Positions 26,601-39,399 of a stretch of DNA of 64,000 bases are shown piece by piece; within the stretch, counting starts at the first letter, position 1; each line of letters begins with the position of its first letter. The position numbers were made by a program, and so were the translations under genes. Source of the DNA: Typha latifolia (Eukaryota; Streptophyta; Magnoliopsida; Poales; Typhaceae); the NCBI GenBank assembly GCA_019914945.1, contig CM034100.1, positions 17,247,096 through 17,311,095 of the forward strand. Reading direction: 5' to 3'. The notes below the pieces were generated by a model that was not told the DNA's origin, searched no databases, and saw only the letters and a program-made list of their open reading frames with translations.

Positions 26601-29600
26601 GATGTGAGAGAAAGAATTCGTGTTAACGGGTAGGTATACATCATCTATTCCCAACACTTCCTATTTTATTCTTTTGAGAACTAGGATTTGTGCATTTGCT
26701 TCGATAATTCTCCTCCTGAAACAGATGTTATAACCAGCTAAGCTATATATGTTGATGTGCAAGCTCTTTTTCAGTGTATTCCAACATAATGTATTTGCTG
26801 GCTGATCCTTCATAACCTAGTCGAGTGTACATTTAGTAATAATGGACAATTTGTCAAGATTCCATTACAATTAACTACTATAAAAATATTTTTCTAGTTA
26901 CATTCTTTAAAGAATTCCAATTTTAAAATAAAACATTAAATTATTCAAGTTTTAAAATTATTTGAGTAGATGTACTTTGCCATGTCTCCAAACGCCCACG
27001 CTACATCACACAAAAATATGCATTCCCTCTTTCTCATTCTCTTAGCTTTTCCTCCAATAGTTGGATGCATTCCCCACCATGATGAACCATTCAGGCGTCC
27101 AAGGGTTCAAGGCTATGAATTAGTTTCTGTCAGCTATAATAGAATCTCTTGATCTGTCCCTTATTTTGAAACAGTTCTAACTAAAAATGTTCCAGAACCT
27201 AGTTTCAGGTTGGCAGCAAATGGAACTTTACCTTGTTTTGGCTTAGAAACTGCAGACCATGTATATTATAAAAGTCAATCTCATTTAGTGTTTATACATA
27301 TATTTACCTGGCACAATGATATTTTACTTCCTCAACCTTGTTTTGTACTAATGCTTCCTAGAATGTCAACCTAAGGACATAGAATATGGTTGTACCGCTT
27401 GATTGTGCCTGTCATCTACTTGTTACCTTTATTGCCAAACATTTTCTCTTCTGCATAAATATGTTTTTTACCTTGTAATTTATAAATAGCCCATCTGTGC
27501 ATTTCTTGTGCAGGTCAGATATGTCCAAAGAGAAGTTTCTCTACTATTTCTGGAACTTGTGGAACCAATTAAAGGTGATGTTCGTTATTCACACTCTTTG
27601 CCTCTGAATCATTTTTTCGAGGAAAATTTAAAACATCAAGTGCACGCACAAACTTGTACATAAGCAACTGTTAGGCTAGTTGCTTGCTTTATTTCCTAAT
27701 TTCCTGAGATGTGCCAACTTGTTTTAATAGTTTTATTGACATTGAGGCTTTTGTGACCATACACTTTCACTTATTTATCTCCTTAAGCTAGCCAGTGCCT
27801 AGAAGTCTGTTGCACTGCATTGATATTGCCATTGCGTAAAAGATAAAATGGATATTGCTTATCTGTTCATAACTTTGAGTTTTGAGCAGAGATTCTTTTG
27901 AGTAAATTTTATTGGATGACATTCACGGTAAAGAAGTGCTCATAACGGATGCTTTTCTTTTGCAGGAAAAAGTTGTGGAAGATTTGTCAATGCCTCCTCT
28001 ATTTCAGTTTCTCACTCTATTGGCATTTAAGATATTCTTGTCTGAAAAGGTCTGCAATGTTAACTATATGGCTTTAGATAGGCATGCTGGTATCCAATAA
28101 ACAAATATTCATGTTTTCTACGGTGTTGGTTTTTGGCTTTTAATTTTGTTGGATTGCAATTCTTATACTATTGTTCTATTGCATGAGTATTGCCACAACT
28201 TTTTTATTGATCAATATGCAATGGGGTTTCATAACAACAAATGAGTCTTACCCTTTTGTCTTTACTTGTGATATTGGCTTTTTCATAGTTCTAATGGACT
28301 TGTTGGTCTTCTGTTGGTTGCTTATAGCCTTACAGAATGTATCAATATGCTTTGCTCTATCTAACTTTTGCAACCAAAATTAACAGTTTTTTTCCTTTGG
28401 TATTTATGAAGCTTTTTATTGTTTTTCAAAATGGATAGGAGGATTGTTTGCTTTTAAATTTATTCTATGCTTATAATGATTGTTTTACAAAAAAGAGCTT
28501 AAAGATAGAAGTAGAGGAACCTGAGATTGGAAACATGCCTGCCTGCTGTTATTTAATTGTTCTTTCATGAACTTATTGATATTTTGATTTCAAATACCTA
28601 GAATCTCTGAGAATGAGACAAAGTTATTGCATCTTGTTGCTTGATGGTTTCCATTTTCCTCCCTCATCTTCTCCTTCAACGTGATTCCGACACAAACAGG
28701 AATGGCAATAAACCAGATAAAGTTAATAAATGCAGTAATGCACTACTGTATGAACCTTGGATTTGGTGCCCATTATATTCCTTACAATTAGAGAACTAAG
28801 AACTGGAACATTTATTCTATTGAATTCAGAACTCTTCTCAACGCAAAAACTTTTATTATGCTTTCTTTTGAAAGAATGTAATAATAATTTCCTATTGTTA
28901 TTTTTATGGTTACAAAGTATTTAATGCATCATTGAAGCCAATGTACTTATTGATCTACAAATCTTTTCTTCATGTCCTTTCGGATATCTATTCAGTCATT
29001 AACATAAAATATTGTCATCTGTAGGTAGATGTTGCCATTGTAGAAGTTGGTATTGGCGGTAGATGGGACTCGACAAATGTGGTACTTCTTGTTTTTGTTT
29101 TTCTGCAGGATGATTATTTTCTGAGAGACCTTGTTTTGATTTTTTTTTTTCTAAAAAGGAAGATACAAAAGTTACAAATAATCATGACCTACAGTTGTTC
29201 CAAGAACCCAATTGATGAAACAGTTTATGTTTATTAACTCAGAAATTCAACTGAGAGATGGAATAAACCAAGCAGGGTTTTTAGACTTTAGAGTTTGAGT
29301 GACTTATATTTCACAAATATAAGATCTCAATTTAGTAGGAAGTCCAGTTCAATGTGACCAAGTCTCCTTAGGGTTATACAAATGGACTCGTATGTCCAAG
29401 TATTTATCTTGTCTAATTTTGGGTGTTAAGTTTGATAACCCCATAATTCCACTTATCAGCTGAAGAATTTCTACTGAACTGCAAAAAATTTTAGGTCAAG
29501 GAGCCTGTTGTTTGTGGCATAACTTCACTTGGGATGGATCATATGGAGATATTAGGTATCCTTCCTTTCTTTGTGCTTCAACTTTTGATAAAAAGGTTTT

Positions 29601-32600
29601 CTTGTGTTGCCTCTGTTGATATATTATGTCATGTTTGTATAGTTCTATATATACGCCTCACAAGTAGATTACTACTTAAGTAGGGCATCACCCTAATGGG
29701 TTGGCATGGCTTTTCTCTTTGCAAGTCCTACTCTCCTCATTTTTCTCATGCAGTCCTATTTTAGAGTGTGGAATATTAGTCATAATCTATCATGATGAAT
29801 TCGAAATCTGGCCATGTACTCCAATAGATTGGAGCTTGAGATACACGAAGCCGTAAATATTTAATTTTCAAAATCCAGACAAATTTAAGAATTAAAGTTT
29901 ATAGCAGTAACTCCAAGTTAATTAGTAAAACAAAATCTAAAGGGTAATAAAGAAGTCCCAAGTGAGACAACCAATATCTTCCAAAATAATTCTAAAATAA
30001 CTAATATGGCTAAAGAAAAAGTCAAAGTCCTAAGTGAAGGTAAAAGAGTCCCGGTGCACGAAGTTCATTTGCTACGCCGATAATCATCTGAGAATTTTAA
30101 GAGAGATTTATGAGTTAACAATTTTAGCTCAATTAGTGAATTCACTCCGCTTAGATATAATAGCAAATGGAAATCATAATCCATAAAGCATGATTTAGAA
30201 ATCCAAGTTCACTAATTTGTTATAAACATATAAAACCAAATATGCTCATAACATGAATAATAAGACATGAGTAATAAGATAATAATATGCTCTAATTTTA
30301 TTTTGCAGAACCTCTCAATCTCAAATAAAAAGTAAGATTCACACCAACCATTTCTCGTTTCCTTTGGTATTGATAGACTACCTAATAGTTATGGACTTAT
30401 GGTTATACCACAAATATACATTGACAAAAGCACTTTTAGTGATTCATGCGACGCATAATTTGCAGTCTTTTCTCTTTGATTTCTTCTGTAGGAGCCAACA
30501 AAGTATCTACCCTCCTTTCATAGGTGAACTCAATATTTACTGTCATCATTAATCATATTCTTTTAGATGTGCTGGAATGTTCTATTACTTTCTGGAGGAG
30601 ATGCTTAACATTTTCTTTGAGAAGCAAAGGTTTTATCTGCCAGTTTTCCTTCTATGTAATAAAGAGGGGAGGAAGACTCAGATTGAACCGTGTAGAGTTT
30701 TTGCTTAAATTAGTGTACTTATATCCACTATTGAGTATAGCATAGTTGCAGTTGTTAAGCAGAAGCATCTTTTCTTAGGTTGATGGTGGAAGAGTCCCTA
30801 TAAAGCCATATTTGGTAGTAGAGTCCAAATATCTTGGATCCCTATTAAGCCATATCTAAGAACTGACTAGAATATAATAGTGCCCAAACTTCTTAGGTTC
30901 ATGAACCTCATTGTTTCAAAATCTTCATAATCCAATACTGTTAGTGTTTAGAACATTTTAGAATTAGAAAAGTGAAGTAATGCTTCATTTCCTATCTTGT
31001 ATGGAAAGCATGACATACAATATTAGTTTGTTACCTAATAATTTAAGCTTTTGAATCAACTGATTATTTAACATAATATTAGTCTAGTTTTTTTGGAGGT
31101 CTAGAGTTCAAGCCTCGTTTAGCCCTTTTAATCCTTATTTTTTTATTATATATTATTGTTTGGTGTAGAGGGTTGTACACAGTATTGACTTTTACCTAGT
31201 CATGAGCAGTCTATAAAGGTTATACGTGAGGGGGTGTGCTAAAAGTATGACATACATTATGAGTTTATCATTTAACAATTTAAGCTTTTGAGTCAACTAG
31301 TTATCTAACATTTTGTATTACAAAGATACCTTTTATAACACTGAAGTGTTCCTTTGAATTAAACTTCGTCATGCATGATGCAAATGATAAGGGACCAAAG
31401 GGAGCAAAACCTATGTTAGGATAAGATGCAGAAATTTTACCATTTCATCTATCTGAATCCATCTTTTATTTCATCTGCATCAATTGCAGAGAATTTTATC
31501 TATAAACTAAGTTTATTTCTTTTGTCCTATAAGTAGGATCTTATTCAAATAATATTAGTTTATCTTGGGTTGCTGGAATAGTTCCTTTGCTTGCTTGTTA
31601 TCCTATATGGTCACATGGCCTTAAATATTACTGTAGTTGTTTGGGCACTTTTATATTCTAGTCAGTTCTTAGATCATTGAGTTGCGTACTCGTTTTCTCA
31701 AGTTTCATGGGGTTCTTTTTTTGTTCATTCATTCCTCTATATAGATTTTATCACCTGAATATAAAATTGAATATCGAACATATATGCAGGAGATACCATT
31801 GAAAAGATAGCTTCAGAGAAGGCTGGAATTTTTAAGGTAAGCACTCATCTTAATACTGGCTGGAGCTAAGAAGCTAGTATTTCATATTCGGTTACTGTAA
31901 TTATTACAATAGTTCTGCTTGATTATCCTATAATGCAGTTTTGATTTCAAGAATTTAATGAAAATCATTGACGTATTGCCTGCACATGAAGCATCATGTT
32001 CCTGCATTCACGGTGCCTCAACTTCCAGAGGCCATGCTTGTTCTTCACGAGATGGCATCTAAAATGATGGTATCGGAACTTTGTACATGTCGTACTAAAT
32101 TTTTTTCCTTCTTATTTGGCATGTTATCCTCTTTTTTTAGTTTTTCAAATTTTAGGAGCTAGATCCTGCCTTGTTTTGGTAAATGCAGATCCCTCTGGAA
32201 GTTGCATCTCCCCTTGACTCAATGATGTTGAATGGGTTAAAGCTTGGATTAGCTGGAGAGCACCAATTCATGAATGCTGGCCTTGCTGTTGCTCTTTGCA
32301 AATGTTGGCTTCAAAGAATTGGGCACTCAGAATTACTTTTGCGTGTATGTTCAACTCAAAATCTGAGTTAGTTATTTCCTTTGCTCTTTTGCCACCAATT
32401 ACCTTATTTTTGTCAGCTTGATCATGCCTAAGGCTTTAGTGACTTAGTTCTAGAACACCATAACTGCAACATATTGGGCAAGTTATAATTTGTTTAAACC
32501 ACCTAGATTCTTTTAAAATGCAACAACATATCAGAGATCAAGTCATAGTCATTTGCACGAAACTCTAGTAAATTAAGCACATATCAAACAGAACAAGGAA

Positions 32601-35600
32601 GAGTTCCCTGTGATGGAAGAAAATTATTGCTAATTGCATATTTTTAAGGAAGTACCAAATTTTATGCTAATATATGCCTGCCATGAACCTTTCAGGTACT
32701 TCAGTGATCTAGTATTGTAAAATGCTCATTGTAGTGTCATATATTCAACAATAACAATTCACTTTTTTAGCAGGAAAGAAAAAAGAAAAATGATTACAAG
32801 CAATCCAGATACTTTAGTTTAAACACTTTGATCATCCATTACTGAGCACTAATTCACTACATCTTTCATTATATTTATGACAAAAATAATTATTCTGCAA
32901 TGCTTCACTTTGTTATATTAGTTGCTTTCAAGAGTTTATTGTTTTTCTATTAAACTTTGATAATTAGTTTTATTTATATGTAATTGATTCCCTATCTGGT
33001 GAAGTTCTTTAGGATGACTTTAAAGGAGGTTTACCAGAACCATTTCTAAGAGGCTTTTGCATTGCAAATCTTCCTGGGAGAGCACAAATTATTAATGACA
33101 TGCCAGGGAAATCTGGCCAGGTGTTGGAGTCAGATGGGTACTCCAATAATTTGACTTTTTACTTAGATGGAGCTCATACTCCAGAAAGTGTGGAAGTTTG
33201 TGCTAGATGGTTCTCAAATGCTGCAGGAGGTGATCGACTATCTGTAGAGAATGGTTTTAATAACAACGAATGCCGAGGAAATCATGATTCCTGGACTGGG
33301 GACAGCAAACAATACTATAGAATACAAAAGAAGGTAAATTAGTTTGAGTTATCTAGTTTTCCTGCATAATTTTTCTCCTGCAAAAAAGTTATCACATTTT
33401 CTTTTAAAGTCCTTTTCCTGTTTTTGGCCAGTAGCAAGCTGAAATGAATTCTCTCTGATGCATCTGTGAAATCTATATGTAGATCCTTTTGTTTAATTGC
33501 ATGGAGGTGAGAGATCCTCAGCTTCTGCTTCCTCGGCTTGTAGAAATTTGTGCTTCTAGCGGTATCTATTCTCCAAACACTCCAATTTGCACCATTGCAT
33601 CGTTTTATCTTTCTTAAACTTTACTGTGACTGTATGTTCATGTGTCTGGTGCTTCCAAATTTTTTAGCAAGGTTAATGTTTTTACCAAGGTTCTAAGTAT
33701 CGGGTATTGGTCGTTGGAGACAATAATATATATCAGCTGTTTCAACAACTATATTGGTCGTTTTCGGTTTTGGATCATTTTTTAATTACTTAAAATTTAA
33801 AAAATAATATAAAATGTAGAAAAATTTTAGATGTTGAGAAAAATTTAGATAACTTACATAAGATAGTAATAACATAATATATAGAGTGAAAATATTAAGA
33901 ACAATATCGAATTTCGGATACATTCAGTGAGTACATGTGTTTATTGCCATTATCACCTCCGCAGTAGAAATGGTAGGAAGTCTGTTATAGACGAGGCTAA
34001 TAATCATCTTTGCAACAAGAGTGAGTGTAGGGTGTTTAAAAAAAAACTAAAAGTGTAGGGTGTTAAAAGAAAAACTAAAAAAGGGTGGAGTGAAGGAAGA
34101 AAAAAATAACAAAAAAAAGGAAAAGAGAGAAAAGTAGGAAGGTAAAACACTTGCCACCAAATACATGAGCTACTCATATGGTGGACCCACGTAAGTGGTT
34201 TTCACGTGACTGTTAGTTAGTATTCTACATAGTATCCAAAATAATAAGTCAAAAATACCACAAAGATGTAACAAGCCCTTAGAATACATATCTATACAAT
34301 CAATCATGATGAAAAAATAATGTCCCTCACATGGGTGAAATAACTAATTCAATTGATATAAAAAATAAAAAATAAATGATATCTAACTAATCATTGTCTC
34401 TTCCTTGATCTCGATGTCATCAACTAATTTAAAAAATGTTCCACCAAATGGTGGTGAGCGTCCAGTAAATATATACATCTACAATCTAAAAATAATATGA
34501 TAAAGAATACAACAAAATATAACATGCTTAAATGATAATACACCAGTACAACATGCTCATGTTCATATATGTTAATAATAGAAGGTAAATCTTGCATCAC
34601 ATCATATGCTCTGCTAGAGCTGTAAGATAATATAATATCACATGCTCTCCCAGATAGAAATGATAGACAACTAATGCTAATGCTGCTCATATATGCGACA
34701 ATGTTTCATGGTCGATAATTTATGATCATTAAACTAAGAACTCTAGTCATAAGCTCATACTCGTATCTCACTCATCACCACACAATTATGAGATCATGAG
34801 CCTTTAGCTCTTGAAAGATGTTCTAACCGTGCGTTATTAATTACTGCTAGAGCTATAAATTCTACCTCACGATCATTATTTTCAAGATTATCAAGTGTCC
34901 AACCTCTGTATTCAGCAGCGATTATACCTGCCCAGCCCAGCGTACAGTTTAGTTGATTGTTCTCTCAAAATTAATGACCTCAAGCATAACCTAATAATAT
35001 ACAAGTATTATATATATGTGCTACCTCTAATCCTGACTCAATGAGTAAAATGACACTGTTGAGATGAGATTTAACTACTTGTCATGCAGTGTCTAGCATT
35101 GTCTAACATCACATTAATATAGCATGATTATCATAATTCATAACTATCATACACAATGGATGAACAAATGATTACTAGTTTGTACTTTTTGGTTATTAAT
35201 TTCATAACAGAACTTCAGTTTCTGGTGATTGCCTTCTAATTTGACTTTGTGGCTTGTCATTCAGGTGTCCACTTCTCAAAAGCTCTTTTTGTTCCCAACA
35301 TATCTGTGTATTGCAGGGTTGATTCTTGTGCATCAGTACTGCCTTCTGATGTTTCAGTTGATCTGTCATGGCAGTCTACTCTCCAAGGAGTTTGGGAGAA
35401 CTTAATCCATGGAAGAGGTGAAGTCTAACATTGGATTGTACAACAGTAGCTTCATTAGTTCAGTTTTATACCTTTATCTGAGAAGGCCATAGAATCAAAT
35501 TTCTGAATCCATTTCTCTTTTTAACCTCATGCCCAGATAGGTCCTTCTACCCTTGCTAGACTACAACCTATATCAGGATTTTAGTATATGAATATGGTTG

Positions 35601-36436
35601 CACTTGGTCTCAGCAAACAAAGTCGCATCTGTAGAACATTTGTCTAATTGTGCTCTCTTTCTTTTCATGTGCCATCAGATGTAACTAGTAGCAATGGTCC
35701 CAAGCTTCAGAACACCAAGAATACATGTTCTAATGGATTTTCTGAAGGAGATCCTTCAGAAAAGTGTCACCCTGCTAAAAATCATTATCCCTGCAGCTCT
35801 GTCATCCCATCACTGCCGTTGGCGATACAATGGTTAAGAGATTGTGCTAGAGAAAATTCTTCTACTCAATTCCAGGTAACCTATAATGTACATTATTGAC
35901 GGTATGTGTGCTTAAAATGGCCATTAGAATGGGCTATTGCATGAGAAGATAAACATTGGTTTGCTTTGGCAATTGTTTCTTTCCAAGCTGAATTATGAAA
36001 TTGGACAGAACAAATGGGCTACGAGGACTGAAAACTGTGGACATCTTCATATTCTCTCTATTTGTCACATATATCGATAAATGACATGCTAGTTTGAAGA
36101 TAAAGGAGTAGGTCGAGTAACATTATGATATTGCGTAGATGTAGATCTATGCATAAGGGCAAGGCAACAGTTCATTCTTATCCTACCCTACATTCCGTCT
36201 GCCCTTATGCATATATATAGATCTAGTTCGGGCCACTCACTATTTTTGAAGATGACCTAGCTGTTGAATTCCACATCTTAAGCAGGTTCTGGTGACAGAA
36301 TCCCTGATGTAGCCCAAATTTGAGTTACGCCCTGTTTCTAAAGATGATTTAGTTGTTGAATTGCACATGCATGCAGGTTCTGGTGACAGGATCCCTGCAT
36401 CTTGTGGGTGACGTCTTGAAGCTTCTAAGGAGATGA
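23632..36436 (+). CDS. FPGS: Folylpolyglutamate synthase (FPGS)
   Basis: Fifteen coding exons: 23632-23781, 24751-24816, 26520-26629, 27514-27574, 27966-28049, 29025-29081, 29495-29555, 31790-31836, 31992-32069, 32189-32344, 33013-33333, 33483-33561, 35265-35417, 35679-35875 and 36377-36436. All phases close, giving 559 residues. It adds gamma-linked glutamates to tetrahydrofolates, which keeps folate in the cell and raises enzyme affinity. Visible motifs: P-loop GTKGKGST (68-75, split by intron 2), [54 protein letters not shown], and the C-domain LDGAHTPES. Plants have plastid, mitochondrial and cytosolic isoforms. No targeting peptide follows the ATG, so a cytosolic form is the simplest reading, but the leader is open in frame (see findings). 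Introns carry several mobile elements. Confidence 0.93.
25617..26286. mobile_element. Mutator-like MITE in FPGS intron 2
   Basis: A 670-bp insertion with imperfect inverted ends: left AGGGGTGTAAATGAGC, right (reverse complement) AGGGCTGTCAAGC. It is flanked by a perfect 10-bp direct repeat, AAGCCACTGT, at 25607-25616 and 26287-26296. The subterminal regions are full of GAGCCGAGC/GAGCTCG variants in both orientations, so the two halves can fold on each other. The centre is purine-rich with a long (AAG)n tract (about 25998-26060). No transposase is encoded, so it is non-autonomous. A 9-11 bp duplication and AGGG-type ends fit the Mutator group better than hAT (8 bp) or Tourist/Stowaway (2-3 bp). 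Confidence 0.8.
30998..31310 (+). mobile_element. TRIM/SMART-type miniature LTR element in FPGS intron 7
   Basis: Two related direct repeats of identical length (76 bp) at 30998-31073 and 31235-31310. Both start with TGT, end with ACA and share the core ATTTAAGCTTTTGA. The purine tract GTGAGGGGG lies directly before the second repeat, where a polypurine tract belongs. A degraded TAATATTAGTCTAG follows the first repeat, where a tRNA-iMet primer-binding site would be. Total 313 bp, no coding capacity. Flanking 5-bp duplications are no longer recognisable, so the copy is probably old. Confidence 0.65.
36143..36224. repeat. Inverted repeat (hairpin) in FPGS intron 14
   Basis: The left arm AGATCTATGCATAAGGGCA (36143-36161) pairs with 36200-36224, which is its reverse complement apart from six extra bases (ATATAT). 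The loop is about 38 bases. It could be a small MITE remnant or a foldback in the pre-mRNA. Confidence 0.75.
36251..36309 (+). pseudogene. Duplicated, non-canonical copy of the FPGS last-exon acceptor
   Basis: This stretch closely matches 36343-36400, the end of intron 14 plus the start of the final exon. It retains the branch/acceptor region (CTTAAGCAG) and the exon start GTTCTGGTGACA. From the first acceptor (36285) the frame would read VLVTESLM then TAG (36307-36309 region), in place of the 19-residue normal end beginning [12 protein letters not shown]. Confidence 0.7.
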
Positions 36437-38073
36437 CTTCAGCTACCAAAAGTGCTAATATTTGCATTCTTAATTTCTTAAGCCATATTTTCTTCCATGG
36501 AGTTGCATTCGAATTCAGGAAGGATTCAGCGCCAACCATGTCCAGAAGTTCCATTTCTTGCAATGAAATAATAAACATAGCAGTGCCCTGCCATGATCTG
36601 CTATACAAAATATTTCACGTTACTACTTGTAAGTCAATTTTAATGTTCCATGTCTTCTACGAGCTAATTTGCTTAAATATTTAAGCCTCTATATCTCAGT
36701 GTTTCCTGCTGTTGGGCATGTGGCAACTGGAATAGAAGCCATTAATGAAATTGCATTGTTTAAGGTATCTTTGGAATGACAACTAGTCAATTATCAATTC
36801 TAGTTGCAAGTTGGAGTGCTTCCAGCTAAAGTATGTTCTGCGAAACTAAAAAAATACATTACTTTACAACCTTTAGACCAAACAATCAGCAGAAAAGATG
36901 GCTTTCTAGTCAATCCTTTCAAACCCACGCCAAACTTTTTTCTTGAGCTGTTCATCAGTTCATGGAATTATTGTTCCTAGTTGTAAGAATGAGTTCTTGG
37001 GTATGGTCCAAAGGAAACATGTGGTAATGAAGAAGTCTTTTTTTTTTTTATTACCAAAATGGGCTTGCATAAATTTTTTTTACTAGAATAGTCCGTTAAC
37101 AAAATTTATTACAAAAGAAAGTTTATTTTATTAGGTGCAGCTATTATGTCATATGTTAATAGTAAAACTTATTGAACTATTCAAAAGCTTATCTTCTATA
37201 AACCATTGAACTTTTCAGTATTCATAAAAATGATAATTATCTCATCGATTCACATATAAAAAACACTTAATAGAGTTCTCAGCAATTTTTCTTTTAATAG
37301 AGTGCTGAGTTATTCAATATTGTATGAATAGTGAAATCACTCAACTGTTAAACGGTTTTATTATTGACTTTTGAACGTGGTATAAGTTAGATAAATTATA
37401 TCTTCTTTGGTAATAACTTTAGTGATTAGATCAAAATCATAAAAGAAAAGAAATTGAGGAGGCCCGTTCTGGTGATAGCTCTTTTCATAAAATTCCCAAG
37501 ATCCAAGTCAGCACAGACAAAGATCTCTTTCTTCCTCGCGGCTTGGAAGCAAGCTACTTGTCGCCTATCTCAGGCGGCACTTTGAAGGGCGAGCCTTCGC
37601 TTCTTGGATCGTCTTCTGCCCAATGTGGTATAGGATATCAAATTATAAAGTATTCTCATAGCCAAATTAGAAAATATTCTTTCATAGCAATTTATTTGGC
37701 AAATCTAACCTTCTCAGCCACTTCACTTTCCACTCCTATTAATCAAACATGTACACATTTCCACCAACCTCATCCTCATGCAGGACATAACCATGACCCA
37801 AATAAAAAAATATATATAAAACATCTTCCACACCAACTTCACCCAAACCCAAAACTTATTCCCCACTCTCCCCCCACCCCTTCCTCAACAGAAGACCCAA
37901 CTCATGCATGTGGGTCCCAGACTAGCCGTTGAACCGCCTCCCACCCATTTAAAAATTCAAAAAAAAAAAAATTTCTCTCTCACCCTCAACCACAACTACT
38001 CCATGCCTGAATTCTGAAGACTCTCTTCCTTAGTTTATTACAGGAATTCTTCAACACGAGCCGCTCCACCACC
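36437..38073. other. Intergenic spacer (FPGS to JINGUBANG-like)
   Basis: FPGS 3' UTR, then AT-rich DNA and the promoter of the WD40 gene. A GC-richer patch at about 37520-37620 gives an open peptide (EASYLSPISGGTLKGEPSLL) but no supported gene. The last 250 bases are CA/CT-rich, as in plant 5' leaders. Confidence 0.5.
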
Positions 38074-39399
38074 ATGTATGTACTACTACGCTCTCCAACG
38101 GCTACTCCACAAGACCCATATCAAATAGCTCGCCAAGAACAAACCTTTGCCTCAAGAGACTACAACCCAATGGCCTTCCAAGAAGCCACCTTGACCACCC
38201 CATTGCTCTCCAAATCCACGAGCAACAGCAGCAACTCATCAGATGGCAGCCCAACATCGAATCAAACACTAGCAAAATGCATCCCAAGATTTCCCACCTC
38301 TTCCGGTTCCTACAAATCTTTAGCAGTTCTATCCGGCCATCTCAGCTCTGTCTCTTGCCTAGCCCTCTGCGGCGAATTCGTTCTAAGCGCGTCGCAGGCC
38401 AAAGATATAATCGTATGGCAACACCCGGATCTGCGTCAATTTACCAAGTTTGGGCACGGCGACGGCTCGGTGAAGGCGCTCGCGGCGGTCGGCAACCGCG
38501 TCTTCTCGGCTCACCAGGACAGCAGGATCAGAGTGTGGAAGTTGTCTAAGAGGTCCGAGAATGTCTTTAGGCTAATTGCCACTTTGCCCACCACCAAGGA
38601 CTACTTGGGCAACTTCATGAAGCAGAGCAACTACGTCCAGACGCGGCGCAACCACCGCCGGCTCTGGATCGAGCACGCCGACAGCATCTCGTGCCTCGCG
38701 GTCCACGCCGGCCTCATCTACTCGGGTTCTTGGGACAAGACCCTAAAGGTGTGGCGTGTGTCGGACCTCAAGTGCTTGGAGTCGATCCGCGCCCACGACG
38801 ACGCGATCAACTCCCTCGTGGCGACGCACGACGGCATGGTCTACTCTGCATCGGCCGACGGAAAGATCAAAGCTTGGGGGAAGAGGAAGGACAAGAGCTC
38901 GCATTGCTTGATGGGCGTGTTAGAGGCACGCGACGACGTGGCGTGGAACACTGTGATCGCCTGCGACGACGGGAGGCTAGTCTACGGCGGGGCATCTGAC
39001 GGGCGAGTAATTGGACGGGAGAGGATCAATGGGAATTGGAAGTTGGCTTGTGATGTTAGAGCTCATGAAATGGCTGTGTTATGCTTGTGTTCTATGGGAG
39101 AGCTCCTTTGCACTGGGTCAGCTGATAAGAGTATTGGGGTATGGAAAAGGGAGGGAGGAAGTGGTGATCTTTTGAAACTTAGTGTTATAATAGGGCATGA
39201 AGGGCCAGTGAAGTGCTTGCAAGGTTCTTGCTATAGAGTGGGAGAGGGGTATATATTGTATAGTGGAGGGCTTGACAAGAGCTTGAGAGTTTGGTGGGTG
39301 CCAAAGGAGAGCAAAGAGGAGGGGATGGAGAAGGGGAGGAGTGATCACCAACATCATACTTGTAGCATGGAGAAGAAGAAGTGCATCATGTTGAGGTAA
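38074..39399 (+). CDS. JGB: JINGUBANG-like WD40-repeat protein
   Basis: Intronless, 441 residues. A Ser/Thr/Gln-rich N-terminal 80 residues precede seven WD40 blades. Recognisable units include LSGHLSSVSCLALCGEFVLS, KDIIVWQHPDL, GHGDGSVKALAAVGNRVFSA, SRIRVWKL, HADSISCLAVHAGLIYSGSW, KTLKVWRV, HDDAINSLVATHDGMVYSAS and KSLRVWWV. The fifth blade is degenerate (GGASDGRVIGRERIN in place of a W-D/E end), as is usual in this group. The segment ATLPTTKDYLGNFMKQSNYV between blades is a family signature. JINGUBANG in Arabidopsis limits pollen germination by affecting jasmonate; other paralogues are uncharacterised, so the exact role is open. The ATG at 38074 is in good context (ACCACCATG); a second in-frame ATG opens MAFQEATLTTPLL. 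Confidence 0.9.
   Translation: MYVLLRSPTATPQDPYQIARQEQTFASRDYNPMAFQEATLTTPLLSKSTSNSSNSSDGSPTSNQTLAKCIPRFPTSSGSYKSLAVLSGHLSSVSCLALCGEFVLSASQAKDIIVWQHPDLRQFTKFGHGDGSVKALAAVGNRVFSAHQDSRIRVWKLSKRSENVFRLIATLPTTKDYLGNFMKQSNYVQTRRNHRRLWIEHADSISCLAVHAGLIYSGSWDKTLKVWRVSDLKCLESIRAHDDAINSLVATHDGMVYSASADGKIKAWGKRKDKSSHCLMGVLEARDDVAWNTVIACDDGRLVYGGASDGRVIGRERINGNWKLACDVRAHEMAVLCLCSMGELLCTGSADKSIGVWKREGGSGDLLKLSVIIGHEGPVKCLQGSCYRVGEGYILYSGGLDKSLRVWWVPKESKEEGMEKGRSDHQHHTCSMEKKKCIMLR

Noticed and set aside
31081..31130. Possible polymerase III B box (GTTCAAGCC) in the miniature LTR element
   Set aside because: There is no A box at the right distance, and the equal 76-bp terminal repeats explain the element better.
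38277..38999. Two Arg/Pro-rich + frames inside the WD40 gene
   Set aside because: They are out-of-frame shadows of a GC-rich coding region.
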